From JAIXWP01 sp041391745 (lineage in GTDB: Bacteria; Bacteroidota; Bacteroidia; Flavobacteriales_D; Sanyastnellaceae): a stretch of 64,000 nt of DNA. Numbering within the stretch: position 1 is the stretch's first letter; every line of letters begins with the position of its first letter. The notes under the pieces are model-generated. The model saw only the letters and a list, made by a program, of their open reading frames with translations. It did no database searches and was not told the DNA's origin. Below are positions 1-8,533 of the stretch, piece by piece. The position numbers and the translations under genes were made by a program. The stretch is from assembly GCA_041391745.1 (NCBI GenBank), contig JAWKNK010000016.1, positions 1 to 64,000 of the forward strand, given 5' to 3'.

Positions 1-2
1 GT

Positions 3-1853
3 ATCATTCACCAAGTAGTTTTAGAAAACTATGCATTCCCAGGTGGAATGATGATTGGAACAGACTCTCACACAGTAAATGCTGGTGGATTGGGTATGGT
101 AGCCATCGGTGTTGGTGGTGCTGATGCTATGGACGTGATGGCGGGCATGGCTTGGGAATTGAAATTCCCAAAACTTATCGGTATCAAGCTTACAGGCAAA
201 ATGAACGGATGGACTTCTGCGAAAGATGTTATTCTTAAAGTTGCTGGTATTCTTACTGTAAAAGGTGGTACAGGTGCAATCGTTGAATATTTCGGCGAAG
301 GCGCTGAATCTCTAAGCTGCACGGGTAAAGGAACCATCTGTAACATGGGTGCTGAAATTGGAGCTACTACTTCAACTTTCGGATACGATGAAAGTATGGC
401 AAAATACCTTCAGTCAACAGGTCGTGCTGACGTTGCTGAAATGGCGAATTCAATTAAAGAACACTTGACGGGTGATGCTGAAGTTTACGCAAACCCTGAG
501 CAATATTTTGATCAAGTAATTGAAATCAATCTTTCTGAATTGGAACCACACTTGAATGGTCCATTCACTCCAGACTTGGCTACTCCGATCAGCAAAATGA
601 AGGAAGAAGCAGCTAAGAACAACTGGCCTACAAAAGTTGAAGTAGGATTGATTGGTTCTTGTACCAACTCTTCTTATGAAGACATCGCGAGATCGGCATC
701 TTTGGCTACTCAAGCTTTAGAAAAAGGCTTGACACCAAAAGCTGAATTCAGCATTACTCCTGGTTCTGAGCAAGTTCGCTTTACTATCGAGCGCGATGGT
801 TTTATTGATACTTTCAATAAACTAGGTGCTACTGTATTCGCAAATGCATGCGGACCTTGTATCGGTATGTGGGCTCGCGTGGGTGCAGAAAAGAAAGAGC
901 GCAACACTATTGTACACTCATTCAACAGAAACTTCCAAAGTAGAAATGATGGTAACCCAAATACCCTAGCTTTTGTTGCTTCTCCTGAATTGACAACGGC
1001 TCTAGCTATTGCAGGTGACTTGACTTTCAACCCGCTTACGGATACTTTGACCAATGATAAAGGTGAGCAAGTGAAACTTGATCCACCAAAGGGTGACGAA
1101 CTTCCAACTAAAGGTTTTGCAGTAGAAGATGCCGGTTATCAAGCTCCAGCAGAAGATGGAAGCGGCGTTCAAATCGCTGTTGATCCAACTTCTGAAAGAC
1201 TTCAACTTTTGGATCCATTCAAATCTTGGGATGGTCAGAACATCACTGGTGCTAGACTTTTGATCAAAGCAAAAGGAAAATGTACTACTGACCATATTTC
1301 AATGGCAGGTCCATGGTTGAGATACCGTGGTCATTTGGATAACATTGCTAACAACACGTTGATTGGTGCTACCAACTTCTTCAATGGTGAGCAAAACAAA
1401 GTGAAAAATCAACTTACTGGAGAATATGGTGAAGTTCCAGCTACACAAAGAGCTTACAAGGCGGCTGGTGTTCCAACAATCGTGGTAGGGGATACCAACT
1501 ATGGTGAAGGTTCTTCACGTGAGCACGCTGCAATGCAACCTCGCCACCTTGGAGTGAGAGCAATTCTTGTAAAATCTTTCGCAAGAATTCACGAAACAAA
1601 CCTGAAGAAGCAAGGTATGTTGGCTTTAACTTTTGCCAACGATGCAGATTACGATAAAATTCAAGAGAATGACGTGATTAACTTCATTGACTTGACAGAT
1701 TTTGCACCTGAAAAGCAATTGCATTTAGAATTCGTTCACGAAGACGGATCTAAAGATGTAATCGCAGTAAATCATACCTACAACAAGCAACAAATTGAGT
1801 GGTTTAAGGCCGGCGGTGCGTTGAACTTGATTCGTATGAATTTGGTAAAATAA
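3..1853 (+). CDS. acnA: Aconitate hydratase, 3' part (5' end outside window)
   Basis: TCA-cycle enzyme that converts citrate to isocitrate using a 4Fe-4S cluster. The frame is open from base 3 with no start, so the gene begins upstream; about 616 residues are visible of a family usually near 750. The text before base 48 (IIHQVVLENYAFPGG) already matches aconitase, so the ATG at 48 is internal. The first cluster cysteine lies in GSCTNSS near base 660, the other two in ACGPCIG near 850-860. The C-terminal swivel domain shows GDTNYGEGSSREHAA near 1490-1530. A strong terminator follows. Family assignment is secure; the symbol acnA versus acn is a naming choice. Confidence 0.95.
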   Translation: MIHQVVLENYAFPGGMMIGTDSHTVNAGGLGMVAIGVGGADAMDVMAGMAWELKFPKLIGIKLTGKMNGWTSAKDVILKVAGILTVKGGTGAIVEYFGEGAESLSCTGKGTICNMGAEIGATTSTFGYDESMAKYLQSTGRADVAEMANSIKEHLTGDAEVYANPEQYFDQVIEINLSELEPHLNGPFTPDLATPISKMKEEAAKNNWPTKVEVGLIGSCTNSSYEDIARSASLATQALEKGLTPKAEFSITPGSEQVRFTIERDGFIDTFNKLGATVFANACGPCIGMWARVGAEKKERNTIVHSFNRNFQSRNDGNPNTLAFVASPELTTALAIAGDLTFNPLTDTLTNDKGEQVKLDPPKGDELPTKGFAVEDAGYQAPAEDGSGVQIAVDPTSERLQLLDPFKSWDGQNITGARLLIKAKGKCTTDHISMAGPWLRYRGHLDNIANNTLIGATNFFNGEQNKVKNQLTGEYGEVPATQRAYKAAGVPTIVVGDTNYGEGSSREHAAMQPRHLGVRAILVKSFARIHETNLKKQGMLALTFANDADYDKIQENDVINFIDLTDFAPEKQLHLEFVHEDGSKDVIAVNHTYNKQQIEWFKAGGALNLIRMNLVK

Positions 1854-1880
1854 ATTCTTAATGGAATTGATATAAATGAA

Positions 1881-1907
1881 AAAGTCCCCGAAAGGGGACT
1901 TTTTTAT
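1881..1907 (+). terminator. Rho-independent terminator after aconitase
   Basis: AGTCCCC and GGGGACT pair around a short GAAA-type loop and are followed by TTTTTATT. It lies 28 bases after the aconitase stop and just before the stop of the opposite-strand barrel gene, so it could serve both. Confidence 0.85.
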
Positions 1908-1923
1908 TATCCGGAAATTTGAA

Positions 1924-2460
1924 TTAGTTCAAGTTGAAACAAATACCAGCGCTGATCCACGCAATGCTATATCCAAGCTCACCAAATACAGCAAGTTTTT
2001 CTGAGAAATTATAGCGTCCACCTACGAATGCCCCAAAAGCTACACTGCTAGCAGCTGTTGGCTCCACTCCAAAAGTAGATGTCGTGTTATTGTCCCATTT
2101 CACGCTTGCAATGTTATAACCGAGCATTGCTCCACCGTAAACATCGTATTTGTCTTCACTTAGGAAGTGATATTGACCACGAGCTCCTACAATAATATAC
2201 GAGTATTTAATGTCACCAAAAAATGGCACTGTTGTCTTTGCTCCAGTGTAACCTATTAGAGCACCAACTCCAATTTTCTCTGAAATACCGTGTTCAAAGG
2301 ATAGGTGAATTGGCGGGGTGTAAGATGTTGCACCACTAATTGCATAAGCACTTCCAAATCCAACTCCTAGATGAAGTCTGTTGCTTCCTTGTTCGAATGT
2401 TTGTGAAAATGCAGCAGTTGAAACGAACGCTGCAATAAGCATAAATAATAACTTTTTCAT
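1924..2460 (-). CDS. Outer-membrane beta-barrel protein
   Basis: Predicted 178-residue small outer-membrane barrel. I start at the ATG at 2460, which gives the signal peptide MKKLLFMLIAAFVSTAAFSQ; an upstream in-frame start would add 16 residues before it. The mature part alternates short hydrophobic and polar strands with glycine turns (YDVYGGAMLGYNIASVKW, FGAFVGGRYNFSEKLAVFG). This is typical of the OmpW/OprF-like barrels common in Bacteroidota. No catalytic motif is seen. The gene stands alone, convergent with aconitase. The exact role is unknown; the barrel call rests on the strand pattern and signal peptide. Confidence 0.7.
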   Translation of the reverse strand: MKKLLFMLIAAFVSTAAFSQTFEQGSNRLHLGVGFGSAYAISGATSYTPPIHLSFEHGISEKIGVGALIGYTGAKTTVPFFGDIKYSYIIVGARGQYHFLSEDKYDVYGGAMLGYNIASVKWDNNTTSTFGVEPTAASSVAFGAFVGGRYNFSEKLAVFGELGYSIAWISAGICFNLN

Positions 2461-2593
2461 GAGGTTATGTTTTAAATGATTTAGTGATGCAATGATATTC
2501 AGCACCATAACGGCTCTTATAAGGGATTTACCTTATTTTTAGAATCAATTGGATAAATCATAGAAAACTAGAGGTCAGTCTCATTAGAACCCT

Positions 2594-2601
2594 TAAATTC
2601 G
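2594..2601 (+). promoter_or_regulatory. -7 box of lpxC/fabZ
   Basis: TAAATTCG matches the Bacteroidota -7 element TAnnTTTG with one change. Only four bases (CACC) separate it from the ATG at 2606, so the transcript would have almost no leader. No clear TTG -33 element is seen at the usual distance. Confidence 0.5.
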
Positions 2602-2605
2602 CACC

Positions 2606-4039
2606 ATGAGTTCAAAACAAAGGACAATTAAGTCGCCCGTTCATCTTCAAGGAGTTGGTCTGCATACTGGAGCAGTAGTGAATATTTCTATCCTTCCAGC
2701 TCCAGAAAATCATGGATATAAGTTTCAAAGAATGGACTTGCCTGAGCAGCCAATCATCAAAGCTGATCCAGATTTAGTAGTAAATACCCAAAGAGGAACG
2801 ACGCTAGAACAAAATGGAGCACGCGTTCATACTACGGAACATGTACTTTCTGCTATATACGGATGTAAAATAGACAATGCGCTTATTCAAATTGATGGTC
2901 CCGAAATACCTATTATGGATGGTAGCGCTTGGCCATTTGTTGAAGCTATTGAAAAGGTTGGTTACGAAGACCAAAGTGCAGATCGACAATATCTAACTTT
3001 GACTGAAAATGTCACCTACGAAGATGGTGAGAAAGGAATTGAAATGCTTGCCGTTCCAACAGATGGCGGTGAGTTTCGATTGACGGTAATGGTGGATTAT
3101 AATTCACCCGTTTTGGGCACCCAACACGCTCATATGTACCAACTCAATCACTTTGTGGAGGAAATCTCGAAGTGCAGAACATTTGTCTTCTTAAGAGAAC
3201 TCGAATTGTTGGCTAAAAATGGCCTGATAAAAGGGGGTAGTTTGGATAATGCTATCGTGATGGTAGACCAACCATACACCGATCAACAAATCAAAGATAT
3301 TTTAAAGCTATTAGGTAAGGAAGACCTCGAAGTGAAAGTGGAAGGGATTGGTGTTTTGAATACCATCAAACTTCAATACGAAAACGAACCAGCACGTCAT
3401 AAACTCCTTGATATTGTTGGTGACCTAGCACTAGTTGGCCGATTTATCCGAGGGCATATCCTTGCTGCTAGACCAGGCCACTACGGAAATGTGGAGTTTG
3501 CAAAAATCCTTAAAGGACTCATTAAGAAACAAAAAGAAGCACTTCCAACTTTTGATCTTTATAAAAAGCCTTTGTACGATATTAATGATATCACAAAGAT
3601 GCTTCCTCACCGATATCCGTTTTTGCTGGTAGATAAAATCCTCGAAATGGATGAAAATGGTGTTATTGGTATCAAGAATGTGACTATGAATGAACCATTT
3701 TTCCAAGGTCACTTCCCTGGAAATCCGGTAATGCCAGGTGTTTTACAAGTTGAAGCTATGGCTCAAGTCGGTGGAATTTTCGCTCTTTCTCAAGTGGAAG
3801 ATCCAGAAAATTATTCTACTTATTTCATGAAAATTGATGGAGTAAAATTCAAACAAAAAGTACTTCCTGGAGATACGATAGTTTTCAAATTGACACTTGA
3901 ATCTCCTATTAGAAGAGGATTGGTAAATATGAAAGGCATCGCTTATGTGAATGGAAAAGAAGTGTGTGAAGCGGTGATGCTCGCTCAAGTAGTTCGCGAT
4001 AGAGTAACTGCTGAATCTAATGCAGCTCAAACGGTATGA
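2606..4039 (+). CDS. lpxC-fabZ: Bifunctional LpxC deacetylase / FabZ dehydratase
   Basis: A 477-residue fusion. The N-terminal part (about 1-300) is UDP-3-O-acyl-GlcNAc deacetylase, the committed step of lipid A synthesis. It has HTTEHVLSA with zinc ligand His79, MDGSAWPFVEAI, and HKLLDIVGDLALVG, which carries the other conserved His and Asp. The C-terminal part (about 325-465) is (3R)-hydroxyacyl-ACP dehydratase, with LPHRYPFLLVDKI and the hot-dog motif FQGHFPGNPVMPGV. This fusion is well known in Bacteroidota. The stop overlaps the lpxA start (ATGA), so the two genes are translationally coupled. Both active sites look intact. Confidence 0.97.
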   Translation: MSSKQRTIKSPVHLQGVGLHTGAVVNISILPAPENHGYKFQRMDLPEQPIIKADPDLVVNTQRGTTLEQNGARVHTTEHVLSAIYGCKIDNALIQIDGPEIPIMDGSAWPFVEAIEKVGYEDQSADRQYLTLTENVTYEDGEKGIEMLAVPTDGGEFRLTVMVDYNSPVLGTQHAHMYQLNHFVEEISKCRTFVFLRELELLAKNGLIKGGSLDNAIVMVDQPYTDQQIKDILKLLGKEDLEVKVEGIGVLNTIKLQYENEPARHKLLDIVGDLALVGRFIRGHILAARPGHYGNVEFAKILKGLIKKQKEALPTFDLYKKPLYDINDITKMLPHRYPFLLVDKILEMDENGVIGIKNVTMNEPFFQGHFPGNPVMPGVLQVEAMAQVGGIFALSQVEDPENYSTYFMKIDGVKFKQKVLPGDTIVFKLTLESPIRRGLVNMKGIAYVNGKEVCEAVMLAQVVRDRVTAESNAAQTV

Positions 4040-4815
4040 GTAACCTAAATGTAATCGACCCAAGAGCGAAAATTGGGCAAAACGTAACTATCGGAGCGTT
4101 TACAACAATTGAAGGCGATGTGGAAATTGGAGATGGAACTTGGATTGGTCCCAATGTTACTATCATGGATGGAGCAAGAATCGGCAGAAATTGTAAAATA
4201 TTTCCAGGTGCGGTTATCAGCGCTATTCCACAAGACTTGAAATTTGATGGTGAAGTAACCACCACTGAAATCGGTGATAATACCATAATTCGTGAATGCT
4301 GCACGCTCAATCGAGGTACAAAAGATAAGTTTAAAACGAAGGTGGGCAAGAATTGCTTGCTAATGGCATACGTTCACATAGCACACGATACTTTCGTAGG
4401 AGATAATTGCATTATTGCCAACTCCGCGAATATCGCTGGCCACGTTACCATTGAAGACTGGGTGGTTATCGAAGGTGTGGTAGCGATTCAACAGTTTGTA
4501 ACCATTGGTCAGCATTGCTTTATTGGTGGCGGTAGCCTCGTTCGGAAAAATGTTCCTCCTTTCATTAAAGCTGCACGCGAGCCACTGAGCTACGCTGGTG
4601 TCAATACTGTCGGCCTTAGAAGAAGAGGGTTTGCTAATGAAACCATAGCGCACATCGAAGATGTGTATCGTATGATTTACGTTCACAATACCAATACATC
4701 TCGCGCCATTCACGCTGCCGAAATGGAATTACCAAACACTCCCGAAAAGGAAGTTATCTTGGATTTTATTCGCCAGTCAGACAAAGGAATTATCAGAGGA
4801 CCTCAAAGCGTTTAA
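4036..4815 (+). CDS. lpxA: UDP-N-acetylglucosamine acyltransferase LpxA
   Basis: First acyl transfer of lipid A synthesis, acyl-ACP to UDP-GlcNAc, in the cytoplasm. It has 259 residues, the normal family length. The N-terminal two thirds are left-handed beta-helix hexapeptide repeats (IDPRAKIGQNVTIGAF onwards). The catalytic-His region AYVHIAHDTFVGDNC is present, followed by the helical C-terminal domain beginning near GVNTVGLRRRGF. It starts inside the lpxC/fabZ stop codon, as expected for an operon. LpxD, the later acyltransferase, is encoded separately at 47.7 kb. Confidence 0.97.
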   Translation: MSNLNVIDPRAKIGQNVTIGAFTTIEGDVEIGDGTWIGPNVTIMDGARIGRNCKIFPGAVISAIPQDLKFDGEVTTTEIGDNTIIRECCTLNRGTKDKFKTKVGKNCLLMAYVHIAHDTFVGDNCIIANSANIAGHVTIEDWVVIEGVVAIQQFVTIGQHCFIGGGSLVRKNVPPFIKAAREPLSYAGVNTVGLRRRGFANETIAHIEDVYRMIYVHNTNTSRAIHAAEMELPNTPEKEVILDFIRQSDKGIIRGPQSV

Positions 4816-4825
4816 TCCCTTATCA

Positions 4826-5464
4826 TTGAAAATAAAACTTGAGAAAATAGGGAAGAGGTATCAGAAAGAATGGATTTTTAAGGATCTTGACTTTCAATTT
4901 GAATCGAATTCTCCCGTCGCCATTCTTGGGTCAAACGGAAGTGGAAAATCAACTCTGCTGCAAGTTTTAAGTGGTTACCTTACTCCTACGGAAGGGCTTA
5001 TTCAGTGGGAGAAAGAGGGAAGCCTTATCTCCGTTCAACATATCTATAAATCTATAACGCTAGCTTCTCCAGCATCAGCTTTGTACGATGATTTCACCCT
5101 TAGGGAGAACATCACTTTCTTTCAATCTTTCAAGAGCTTTAAAAATGAAATGAATGTGGAGGAAGTCGCAAAAAGAATGGGATTAGAAGCTCAAATGGAT
5201 AAACAACTGAAGTTTTATTCTTCGGGGATGAGACAGAGAGTGAAGCTTGGTTTGGCCATTATGGGGGAATCGGATATTTTATTGCTAGACGAACCTTCTT
5301 CTCACCTCGATGCAAAAGCCATTCAATGGTATAATGATTTGGTATTGGAATTTATGAAGGATAGAGTGGTTTGTGTCGCCTCCAACAAAGAAGAATCGGA
5401 AACAAGCTTTTGCAAAAGTGCAATTGATATTCTTAATCACAAGCCGGCTGGTGTCCGGGTCTGA
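4826..5464 (+). CDS. ABC transporter ATP-binding protein
   Basis: A 212-residue ABC ATPase with Walker A GSNGSGKST, signature region YSSGMRQRVKLGLA, and Walker B DILLLDEPSSHLD. It begins with TTG 10 bases after lpxA; no ATG lies in a sensible place, and MKIKLEKIGKRYQKEWIF is a normal beginning for this family. No permease is next to it, so its substrate is unknown; the lpxA linkage hints at the cell envelope but does not prove it. Its 3' end overlaps the convergent DUF4301 gene by 32 bases. It resembles the CcmA/antibiotic-exporter class of small ATPases. Confidence 0.85.
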   Translation: MKIKLEKIGKRYQKEWIFKDLDFQFESNSPVAILGSNGSGKSTLLQVLSGYLTPTEGLIQWEKEGSLISVQHIYKSITLASPASALYDDFTLRENITFFQSFKSFKNEMNVEEVAKRMGLEAQMDKQLKFYSSGMRQRVKLGLAIMGESDILLLDEPSSHLDAKAIQWYNDLVLEFMKDRVVCVASNKEESETSFCKSAIDILNHKPAGVRV

Positions 5465-6929
5465 GTAAATCATTCACCGTCTTCACCGGATTGAAAGTTC
5501 CTACAGGAACCTCCACGAAAACGGTATTCCACAAAGCCATTGAGCCATTCCATAACCCCGGTAACTCCAGCGCTTTTATAACTTTTCCGTCCAAAAATTT
5601 CTCGCTGATAAAACCAGAACTATGATCGATGTATTTCTGAAGATCATACACATGTCCATGCTCATCTTTGAGCGTACACACGATGTCCACTGGATTGAAA
5701 TGCGTTGATCCTGAAAGCACTTTCATTTGCTTCACATTGTGATGATCTACCTGACTTCTTTCTACAATTTGTTTTGAAATATACCCGTCCGAACTTTTTA
5801 CCCAAAATGGTCCACCTCCGGGTTCACCTTCGTTTTTCACCATTCCACAAACGCGAATTGGTCTACTCAGTTGATGCTTTATAAATTGTCGGGATTGTTC
5901 AGGATTCATTCCAAAAGAAACATCAGCTACAAACCATCTTCCAATGAATCGAAGCGCTTCTTGTATTTGATCTTCTCCAAACTCATCGACGCTCTTTAAA
6001 ATGCGGTCTGTATTTTCTTTCAACTCAATGAGCAATCCCGCCAAAACTTTTTTGTAAAAAATTGATTCACCCTTCTGAGAAGAATTGGTGACATTATCAA
6101 TGTTTTTAATGAAAATGATGTCTTCTGAAAGTTCTTGTAAATTGTAAATCAATGCTCCATGTCCTGCAGGCCTAAACACGATTTTATTCTCTGCATCTCT
6201 CACTAATTCATTCGAGCGATCTATAGCTGGAGTATCAGTACTCGCAAGTTGAATACTATGGTCGAGAATAAATTTTTCATAAGGAAAATTGGATGCTTTT
6301 TCTTTTAAAAATGACATCACATTTTTCACTTGATGTGGAGCAAGGGTAAAATGAATACGGCAAGTTCCATCTTTTTCTCGTCCATAATCAACCGCCTCAA
6401 ACATGTGTTCTTCAAAAGCTGTCCTTGTTACATCACCGTCGTATGCATGAAAAGGAATGAGCCCTTTTGGAAAATGCCCATATCGAAGGGGCTCTTCCAA
6501 TATGTAATTGAAAATATCCTTCCACTTATTTTCTTCTATTAGTGAAGACAGTGAAATACCCTTTTCTAAAAGTTGCTTCTGCAACTCATTGTAAAATGGA
6601 AATAAATCAAAGTTGACAATAAACTCCTCAGTGAGTTCATCCGTGTTCGATTCCTTGTAATTGTACAGGTGCTTAAACATTCTTGATGCAGCGCCAGATG
6701 CAGGAACGAATTTTAAGATCGAATTCGAACTGCTTTTTTCATCAAAGAAATCGTGGTAATATTTTGTTTCAGAAGCTTTGAGCACCACAATGCCATCGCC
6801 AGAGGTGCAAGGACGCTCTAGGACTATGGGAAGAGTTTGGTTAGTAAAGCGATATACAACTTCCGCAATTTGTGCGGTAGTAATTCCCCTCAACTCCAGG
6901 TCTTTTTCATCGGATGGTTCGAAGCGCAT
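5433..6929 (-). CDS. DUF4301 family protein
   Basis: A 498-residue cytoplasmic protein without signal peptide or membrane segment. I recognise it as DUF4301, a family of unknown function found mainly in Bacteroidota, from its length and from the glycine-rich KFVPASGAASRMFKHL near residue 90, FRPAGHGALI near 250, and GEPGGGPFWV further on. The phosphate-loop-like early motif suggests a nucleotide-binding or nucleotidyltransferase-like fold, but that is inference. It starts at the ATG at 6929. It overlaps the 3' end of the ABC ATPase gene on the other strand. The sequence looks intact. Confidence 0.8.
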   Translation of the reverse strand: MRFEPSDEKDLELRGITTAQIAEVVYRFTNQTLPIVLERPCTSGDGIVVLKASETKYYHDFFDEKSSSNSILKFVPASGAASRMFKHLYNYKESNTDELTEEFIVNFDLFPFYNELQKQLLEKGISLSSLIEENKWKDIFNYILEEPLRYGHFPKGLIPFHAYDGDVTRTAFEEHMFEAVDYGREKDGTCRIHFTLAPHQVKNVMSFLKEKASNFPYEKFILDHSIQLASTDTPAIDRSNELVRDAENKIVFRPAGHGALIYNLQELSEDIIFIKNIDNVTNSSQKGESIFYKKVLAGLLIELKENTDRILKSVDEFGEDQIQEALRFIGRWFVADVSFGMNPEQSRQFIKHQLSRPIRVCGMVKNEGEPGGGPFWVKSSDGYISKQIVERSQVDHHNVKQMKVLSGSTHFNPVDIVCTLKDEHGHVYDLQKYIDHSSGFISEKFLDGKVIKALELPGLWNGSMALWNTVFVEVPVGTFNPVKTVNDLLRPGHQPACD

Positions 6930-6983
6930 AAGGCCAATCAGCAGTGATGTTTCGGCTGCAAGGTATAACTAATTGATTGAAAA

Positions 6984-7030
6984 AGAAAAACCGCCCCCGT
7001 CAGAATAAATTCTTTCAGAGAGCGGCCCTC
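6984..7030 (-). terminator. Possible terminator after the HPt gene
   Basis: On the minus strand, CCGC and GCGG can pair around an inner AGAAT/ATTCT hairpin, followed by a T-rich run (GGTTTTTCTTTTT). The outer stem is short and the loop region long, so this is a weak call. Confidence 0.3.
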
Positions 7031-7061
7031 CACCCTATATTCTTGGTGTATGCGCGTTTTT

Positions 7062-7427
7062 TTAAGAAGCGCGCTGCAATTGTTCTTGTAATTGGATGTA
7101 TACAACATCACATGCCTGTCTTACACGAGATACCAATGAAGGCAACTCATCTAAATTGCGCAGGTGCTTGCTGTCATTCTCAATCTTGAGAATGTCAGTT
7201 TCCATGTCCTTTATTCCAAGCATGGAAACAGAACTCTTCGCCTTATGTGCAAGGGGATGCAGAGACAGTGGCTCGTTCTTGCGAACGCATTCTTCCATCT
7301 CTCTGATGTAGACAGGTACTTGCTGCAGAAATAGATTGATAATATTATTAATCATCTCTCTATTACCTTGAAATACCTGATTCAAATACGAGAGGTCGAA
7401 CCTCTGTGGTGTAAAATCTGAATTCAT
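7062..7427 (-). CDS. Histidine phosphotransfer (HPt) domain protein
   Basis: A 121-residue single-domain HPt protein that would relay phosphate between a hybrid kinase and a response regulator. The core SLHPLAHKAKSSVSMLGI carries the phospho-accepting histidine (the His of AHKAKSS) and the usual helix pattern. The rest is all-helical, with acidic stretches (VYIREMEECVRKNE). It is not next to a kinase or regulator: the nearest sensor kinase is at 19.2 kb and is not a hybrid. Its partners therefore cannot be named from this window. Confidence 0.85.
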   Translation of the reverse strand: MNSDFTPQRFDLSYLNQVFQGNREMINNIINLFLQQVPVYIREMEECVRKNEPLSLHPLAHKAKSSVSMLGIKDMETDILKIENDSKHLRNLDELPSLVSRVRQACDVVYIQLQEQLQRAS

Positions 7428-7509
7428 ATTGCTAGGTTAGGTTAGTCTGTTGCTTTCTACTACTTCATTCTTCTAAAGGTTACATTTTTTCTAAAAAAAA
7501 TCATTTCCT

Positions 7510-7517
7510 TACTTTTG
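7510..7517 (+). promoter_or_regulatory. -7 box of galE
   Basis: TACTTTTG matches TAnnTTTG and lies 23 bases before the galE ATG. An A-rich tract fills the expected spacer and no TTG was found at the usual distance. Confidence 0.45.
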
Positions 7518-7540
7518 TCCATCTTATCGATAATCGTTTT

Positions 7541-8488
7541 ATGAAAATCTTAGTTACTGGCGGAACCGGCTTTATTGGATCTCACACCGTAGTGGAACTC
7601 ACCAACGCAGGGTTTGAGCCTGTAATTTTAGATAATCTGTCCAACTCCAATCGGGCAGTTTTGGACGGAATACGAGAGATATTGGGAAAGGTTCCAAAAT
7701 TTTACGAACTAGATTGCAGAAATGAAAAGGAATTGTCTCAAGTTTTTGAAAATGAAAGACCTGAGGCCGTAATTCATTTTGCCGCTTTTAAAGCTGTTGG
7801 CGAATCTGTAGAAAAACCACTCGAGTATTACGACAATAACGTTGGCTCAATGCTAACTCTACTCGAGGTGATGAGGAAGTACAAAGTAAAAAACTTTGTC
7901 TTCTCCAGCTCTTGTACCGTATATGGCCAACCTGAGTCATTGCCAGTAACTGAACTTTCTCCTGATGCTAATGCAGCTTCTCCATACGGATATACGAAAG
8001 TTATGTGTGAGCAAATCATACGCGACTCAAGTAAGGTATGTGGATTAAATTCAGCTATTCTGCGCTATTTCAACCCCATTGGAGCCCATCCATCTGGTCA
8101 TATTGGGGAGTTACCAAATGGCATCCCGAATAACCTTGTTCCCTTTATTACTCAAACTGCTATCGGGAAAAGACAGAAATTGACTGTTTTCGGCGACGAC
8201 TATTCAACTCCAGACGGAACTTGCATCCGCGATTTCATTCACGTTGTTGATTTGGCAAAAGCTCACGTAGCTGCACTCCATTGGTTATTGAAAAATGATA
8301 ATCAACTGGAAGTCTTCAATCTTGGTCAAGGCAAAGGCAACACTGTCCTCGAAGTGGTAAAGGCTTTCGTGAAAGTCTCAGGTCAAAATTTGAACTACGA
8401 AATCGGCCCACGCCGAGCAGGTGATGTAGAACAAATTTGGGCGAACGTAGAAAAGTCAGAAAAAATGCTGGCTGGAAAACTCAATTGA
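7541..8488 (+). CDS. galE: UDP-glucose 4-epimerase (C-terminus frameshifted)
   Basis: NAD-dependent interconversion of UDP-glucose and UDP-galactose, feeding surface polysaccharide synthesis. It has the Rossmann motif GGTGFIGSH at residue 7, the catalytic pair in SSSCTVYG and the YGYTK motif, and ILRYFNPIGAHPSG. The open frame has 315 residues, while the family has about 340. After VEKSEKML the expected tail continues in other frames: GWKTQLNIE, then GLKDAWNWELKLK (to about 8530). Two indels are thus implied near 8465-8475 and 8497, and the gene probably ends near 8533. I regard the truncation as a sequence error. Confidence 0.92.
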   Translation: MKILVTGGTGFIGSHTVVELTNAGFEPVILDNLSNSNRAVLDGIREILGKVPKFYELDCRNEKELSQVFENERPEAVIHFAAFKAVGESVEKPLEYYDNNVGSMLTLLEVMRKYKVKNFVFSSSCTVYGQPESLPVTELSPDANAASPYGYTKVMCEQIIRDSSKVCGLNSAILRYFNPIGAHPSGHIGELPNGIPNNLVPFITQTAIGKRQKLTVFGDDYSTPDGTCIRDFIHVVDLAKAHVAALHWLLKNDNQLEVFNLGQGKGNTVLEVVKAFVKVSGQNLNYEIGPRRAGDVEQIWANVEKSEKMLAGKLN

Positions 8489-8533
8489 ACATAGAGGGAT
8501 GGACTGAAGGATGCCTGGAATTGGGAGCTTAAA

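Noticed and set aside
7541..8488. A genuinely shortened GalE
   Set aside because: The missing C-terminal motifs are present directly downstream in shifted frames, so a sequence error is simpler.
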